Notes under the pieces: model-generated
Databases searched by the model: none
What the model was told of the DNA's origin: nothing
Seen by the model: only the letters and a program-made list of their open reading frames with translations
Part shown: positions 60,913 to 64,000 of the stretch, piece after piece
How positions within the stretch are numbered: the stretch's first letter is position 1
How the letters are laid out: the number at the start of each line of letters is the position of its first letter
Translations under genes and position numbers: made by a program
Assembly: GCF_000372725.1 (NCBI RefSeq)
Contig: NW_005196021.1
Coordinates: 216,351-280,350, forward strand
Length of the DNA: 64,000 nucleotides
Direction of reading: 5' to 3'
Source of the DNA: Emiliania huxleyi CCMP1516
Lineage: Eukaryota > Haptophyta > Isochrysidales > Noelaerhabdaceae

Positions 60913-63619
60913 CTAACCCTCTTCGAAGACACATAAAGTTGGAGGGTCTGGGGCGCGGGAGGTCAAGGGCGCGGACTCGTCGCTCGACGCGGCAGACAGC
61001 GGCGCGAGTGCCCGTGCGACCTCCTCCCACGGCAGCCGGGCGCCGCCCACGCCACAAAGACCGTCAAGAGTTGTGGCAACGCCGGTCGTGGGGACAGCCT
61101 CGCGCTGGGCGGCTCGCAGATTCTGCGCCATCGCGGCGACCGCCTTCGCGAGCGCCTACAGCCCGGCGTCAGAGGGGTGGCCGCGTGATGCTTCGAGGCT
61201 AGGCGGCAACGCCGGGGAGAGGGGCTAAGGTGATGCCGAGTTGGAGACTGCAGATTGTGGTGTCTATTAGTGCTCGACAAGCGCCCGGGGCGGCGGCCCA
61301 CCCGCGGCTGAGGCGGCTCGCCGGGCGCCAGCTGGGCGACGAGAAAGAAGAGGTGGCGACGGCGGCGCACAACTTGGAGGCAAATGCCTGTGGAAACGTC
61401 AGGCGGGCGCACCGTGGAGCAGAGGGTCTTGCGGGAGGGCGCCTGGCTGCCTCTCTAGGCCGGCGGCGAGCGCCAGGGCGATGGGCGGGGCTCACCGAGC
61501 TCGAACGAGCAGGCGGCGCCGGGAGAGGAGAGGCGTCCCCGCACCTCGTCCATGACTCCGAAGCACTGCTCCAGCCTCTGCGGGGGGCGGGGACGCCGTT
61601 GAGTTGGCTGTCGGGCGTGCGGTGCGGCGCGCGCTACCCTTGGCGTGGCCGAGGGGCGCGGGCCTGCAGTAGCGGCGTGGCGACCAAGCGCCAGTCGGAG
61701 AGGTGTTTCGGCACGATCACGCAGAAGGAAGTCGCAGCGTCGACGCCGCCAGCCAGGCTCCCCGGACGGCGCGACACGAGGAGGGACGGGCCGTGAGCCG
61801 CGCGCACGGCGCGCTTCGGGAGCGCACCTCGGGTGGCGGCGCCCTGGGCTGCCTCCGACCTCTCCTCGGCGGTCGGCTGGCGTAGAGTCGGCAAGGCGGG
61901 GGCGACTTCCGAGAGCGGCGAGAGGTGGCGGCGTCGCTCGCTCGACAGGGTCAGGGAAGGGCGCGCCCGGCCCTCCCCCTCACCCCCCTCCCCCTCGCCC
62001 TCGCCCTCCCCCTCGCCCTCGCCCATGGTCCCCCTCCCCCTCCCCCTCCCCCCCCTCCCCCCCTCCCTCCCCTNNNNNNNNNNNNNNNNNNNNNNNNNNN
62101 NNNNNNNNNNNNNNNNNNNNNNNNNNNNNNNNNNNNNNNNNNNNNNNNNNNNNNNNNNNNNNNNNNNNNNNNNGGGGGCACCGGCGCGGCGGCCACCGGC
62201 TGGAAGCCTAGCAGCGCCTGCCGCGAGGGCAGCCTCGCGGCGGGCTGCTCGGGCCGCCTCCCGCCGTTCGCACTCTGCCGGCTCCCGCTCAGCGCGGGGC
62301 CGGAGGCGGAGGCGGCGGGGCCCCCGCCGCCGTCGGGGCGCTGGACCGTCCTCCACCCTCCGGCGTCTGGCGGCGGAAGAGGCGCCGCTGGTCTGGCCGT
62401 CGGCCCGGCGAGGAAGGCGCCGGCCGGAGGGGCGGCCGAGGGGCGGCCGAGCGCCGCGTTGAGCGCGGCGAGCGGCACGCGCAGCGACGCGGGCGCGGGC
62501 CAGAGGCCCATCGAGCCTAGCGCGAAAGGGTGCGCGTCCGAACGGACGTGTCCAGGGGCGTGTCTGGGGCGTGTCGAGTGTCGTCGACTTGTGTGGGGCC
62601 GCGGCGCGCCTCGCACGCCTCGCATCGGCACCTCGAGCCTGTGGACGGCGTCGATGCGCCAGCACTTTGGGCCATGGGCGAGTGGGTCGGCGGAGCAGCG
62701 CGCGACGGGGAGCACGTCACGCACGTGCATCAACCCGAGGATCGCGCCTACAGGAAGGTTCCAAGAAAGGTCTAGGAAAGGTCTAGGAAAGGTGCATCAA
62801 CCCGAGGATCGCGCCGAGCGGGTACGCGTCGAGGGACCGCATCGCCTGAGGGACGTGTCGCGGACGCGTCGTGGACGCGTCCTCCCGGCTAGAGCGCGCC
62901 TCGGGCGGCTTCTTCGCCGGCCAGGCGGACCGCAGTGCGTCGAGCTCCGGACCCGAGGGGTGGAACGAGGCGGCGGCGTGCACTGCGACCCACAGCCCGC
63001 TGGGCGGCAGGTTGGGCGCCCAGCTCCGGTTCTCCACCCGCTTGACGCCCGCCATGATCGCAGAGGCAAACGGCTGCTTGATCGTGAGCGCCTTGAGAGA
63101 GCCGCCGGCCGGCCGCGGCAACTTGCCGCCGCCCGAGGTGGCGGCAGGGGCGGCGGGGGCGACGGCGGCGGCGGCGGTGGTGAAACCGTCCGCGCCCGGC
63201 GAGGAGGCTGGTGGTACCCTTGCCGCCGGCGGCGATGGGAGCCGCTCCGCCGGCTCCGTCTGCGGCGAAGGGCGCGGCCGCTTGGGCGAGGGCAGCACGG
63301 AGGGCTCCCTCTGCTGCAGCACAAAGACGGAGCGGCGGCTCGCCTCCGAGCCGTCGAGCGCGAGGCTGTCGCCGTGGCGCAGCGTTGCCCGCTGGCCCGC
63401 GCACAGCTTCCGCCAGCCCACTTCGCCGTCGCGGCGCCAGAGCGTTGCATTGCGGCCACGGCCCTCGACAGCCACGCCGGCGTCGCTCCCTTCGAGCGCG
63501 ACCTGGACGCGCGAGACGTTGGACGATGCGTCGTCCGAGAGGACGTGGCGCCGGCCCAGCTCGAGCTCGCGCGACGCGTCGACCTCGACGCCGGTCGCGA
63601 CGCACCGAAAGCGCCACAT
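60913..63619 (-). CDS. FHA and ASCH domain protein (contains assembly gap)
   Basis: Starts at the ATG at 63619. Exon 1 (63619-62815) has an FHA-like domain (ELELGRRHVLSDDASSNVSR, then VQVALEGSDAGVAVEGRG, LCAGQRATLRHGDSLALDG) and begins an ASCH domain (SLKALTIKQPFASAIMAGVK, RVENRSWAPNLPPSGLWV, HAAASFHPSG) that finishes in exon 2 (from 62747: AILGLMHVRDVLPVARC, HRLEVPMRGVRG). Exon 3 (from 62516) runs into the 100-N gap. After the gap plausible pieces continue: CVIVPKHLSDWRLVATPLLQ, RLEQCFGVMDEVRGRLSSPG, and a last exon ending TTLDGLCGVGGARLPWEEVA and PPTLCVFEEG. The gap means the downstream half could belong to a second gene. FHA binds phosphothreonine; ASCH is a PUA-like RNA-binding fold (family knowledge). 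Confidence 0.72.
62074..62173. other. assembly gap (100 N)
   Basis: Exactly 100 Ns, adjoining a cccctccc-rich stretch; real length unknown. Confidence 0.99.
62725..62815 (-). repeat. introner-like element B in FHA-ASCH gene
   Basis: 24-bp perfect direct repeats 62725-62748 and 62792-62815 (exon sequence for AILGLMH) flank a 43-bp insert. On the gene strand it ends tggaaccttcctgtag as in the DnaJ copy. The intron 62814-62748 begins GC in the upstream repeat and ends TAG. Confidence 0.9.
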
Positions 63620-63898
63620 TTGATGCGAGCGTCGGTGGACACAAGAGTATATAATGCGACCGCGTGCCCCGTGCGCCCCCCGGCGTTCAGGCGCGAAAAC
63701 GGCAGTGAAAACCTAGGTGCTTAGTGTAGGTAAACGAAAAAAGTAGATTTCAATTCGTCCACGTACGGCTTCGTGAGTGGTTGGGGTGGCCCGTCCCGCA
63801 GCCCTCATGCACCAGGGTCATGGGTGCAGTCATAATATGTAGGCCTTCTCTCCCAGAGTTTTGAGCAATAGCCGCAAACAACTTGAGCACTTGAGCAC

Positions 63899-64000
63899 TG
63901 GATACTCGAGTAGGGTCGATTCCGCATGGTACGGGACCCCTCGATCGTCTCGCCCTCCCTCACTGGTGTGTTCATTGGGGGGGGTCATAACAAACACGGT
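63899..64000 (-). repeat. dispersed repeat D, copy 3 (inverted, runs off the window)
   Basis: Reverse complement of the right part of the repeat at 15718-15862, including the poly-C run and ccgtgtttgttatga. Confidence 0.75.

Overview
The window looks like nuclear DNA of a GC-rich, intron-rich microalga with a secondary plastid, most likely a haptophyte or a close relative (inference). Evidence: genes with short spliceosomal introns; a light-harvesting protein of the fucoxanthin-chlorophyll type; typical eukaryotic proteins (Rab geranylgeranyltransferase beta, DNAJC8, U-box E3 ligase, SPX, AP2 factor); dispersed repeats; TTAGGG-type telomeric repeats; and a 100-base assembly gap at 62074-62173. 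There are no operons. In ten genes I could place exon borders so that phases close for the exons resolved. About 20 of the 31 introns in those models start with GC rather than GT.

Layout. 0-10 kb: SLC43-like transporter (+), a low-complexity GC block, a two-exon unknown gene (-), a 110-bp hairpin element, an intronless orphan ORF (+), repeats, a calcineurin-type metallophosphoesterase (-). 10-20 kb: a broken unknown gene (-), a long Tudor-like/AP2/MBD-like regulator (+), a repeat-rich stretch holding rearranged gene fragments, an SDR remnant (-), MoaD (-) and an MFS transporter (+). 20-36 kb: repeats, a multi-pass membrane protein (-) back to back with an ARM/U-box E3 ligase (+), a type-I DnaJ (-) back to back with DNAJC8 (+), a secreted glutaredoxin-like/DUF2237 protein (-), an SPX protein (+). 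36-45 kb: Rab geranylgeranyltransferase beta (-), an 827-bp fold-back element carrying a PIF1-like scrap, a zinc-less MDR dehydrogenase (+), and a 497-bp MITE inside a glycosidase-like exon. 45-54 kb: subtelomere-like repeats, the light-harvesting gene (-), a 457-bp inverted duplication of its promoter shared with a DUF4604 gene (-), a SHOCT-containing protein (+), a patatin/ATGL-like lipase (-). 54-64 kb: 181-bp tandem repeats, an intronless orphan ORF (+), small inverted repeats, and an FHA-ASCH protein (-) containing the gap.

The main theme is intron birth and DNA shuffling. Three genes (DnaJ, FHA-ASCH, lipase) carry the same roughly 40-bp insert, each flanked by a 21-30 bp direct repeat of exon sequence. 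In the DnaJ and FHA-ASCH genes that duplication gives a GC-TAG intron of 67-68 nt, and in the lipase the insert lies within a 128-nt GT-AG intron. Other introns (U-box, Rab GGTase, light-harvesting, SPX) show the same pattern with different short inserts. Several genes sit head to head and probably share promoters, and one such promoter has been duplicated in inverted orientation and copied again, rearranged, 34 kb away.
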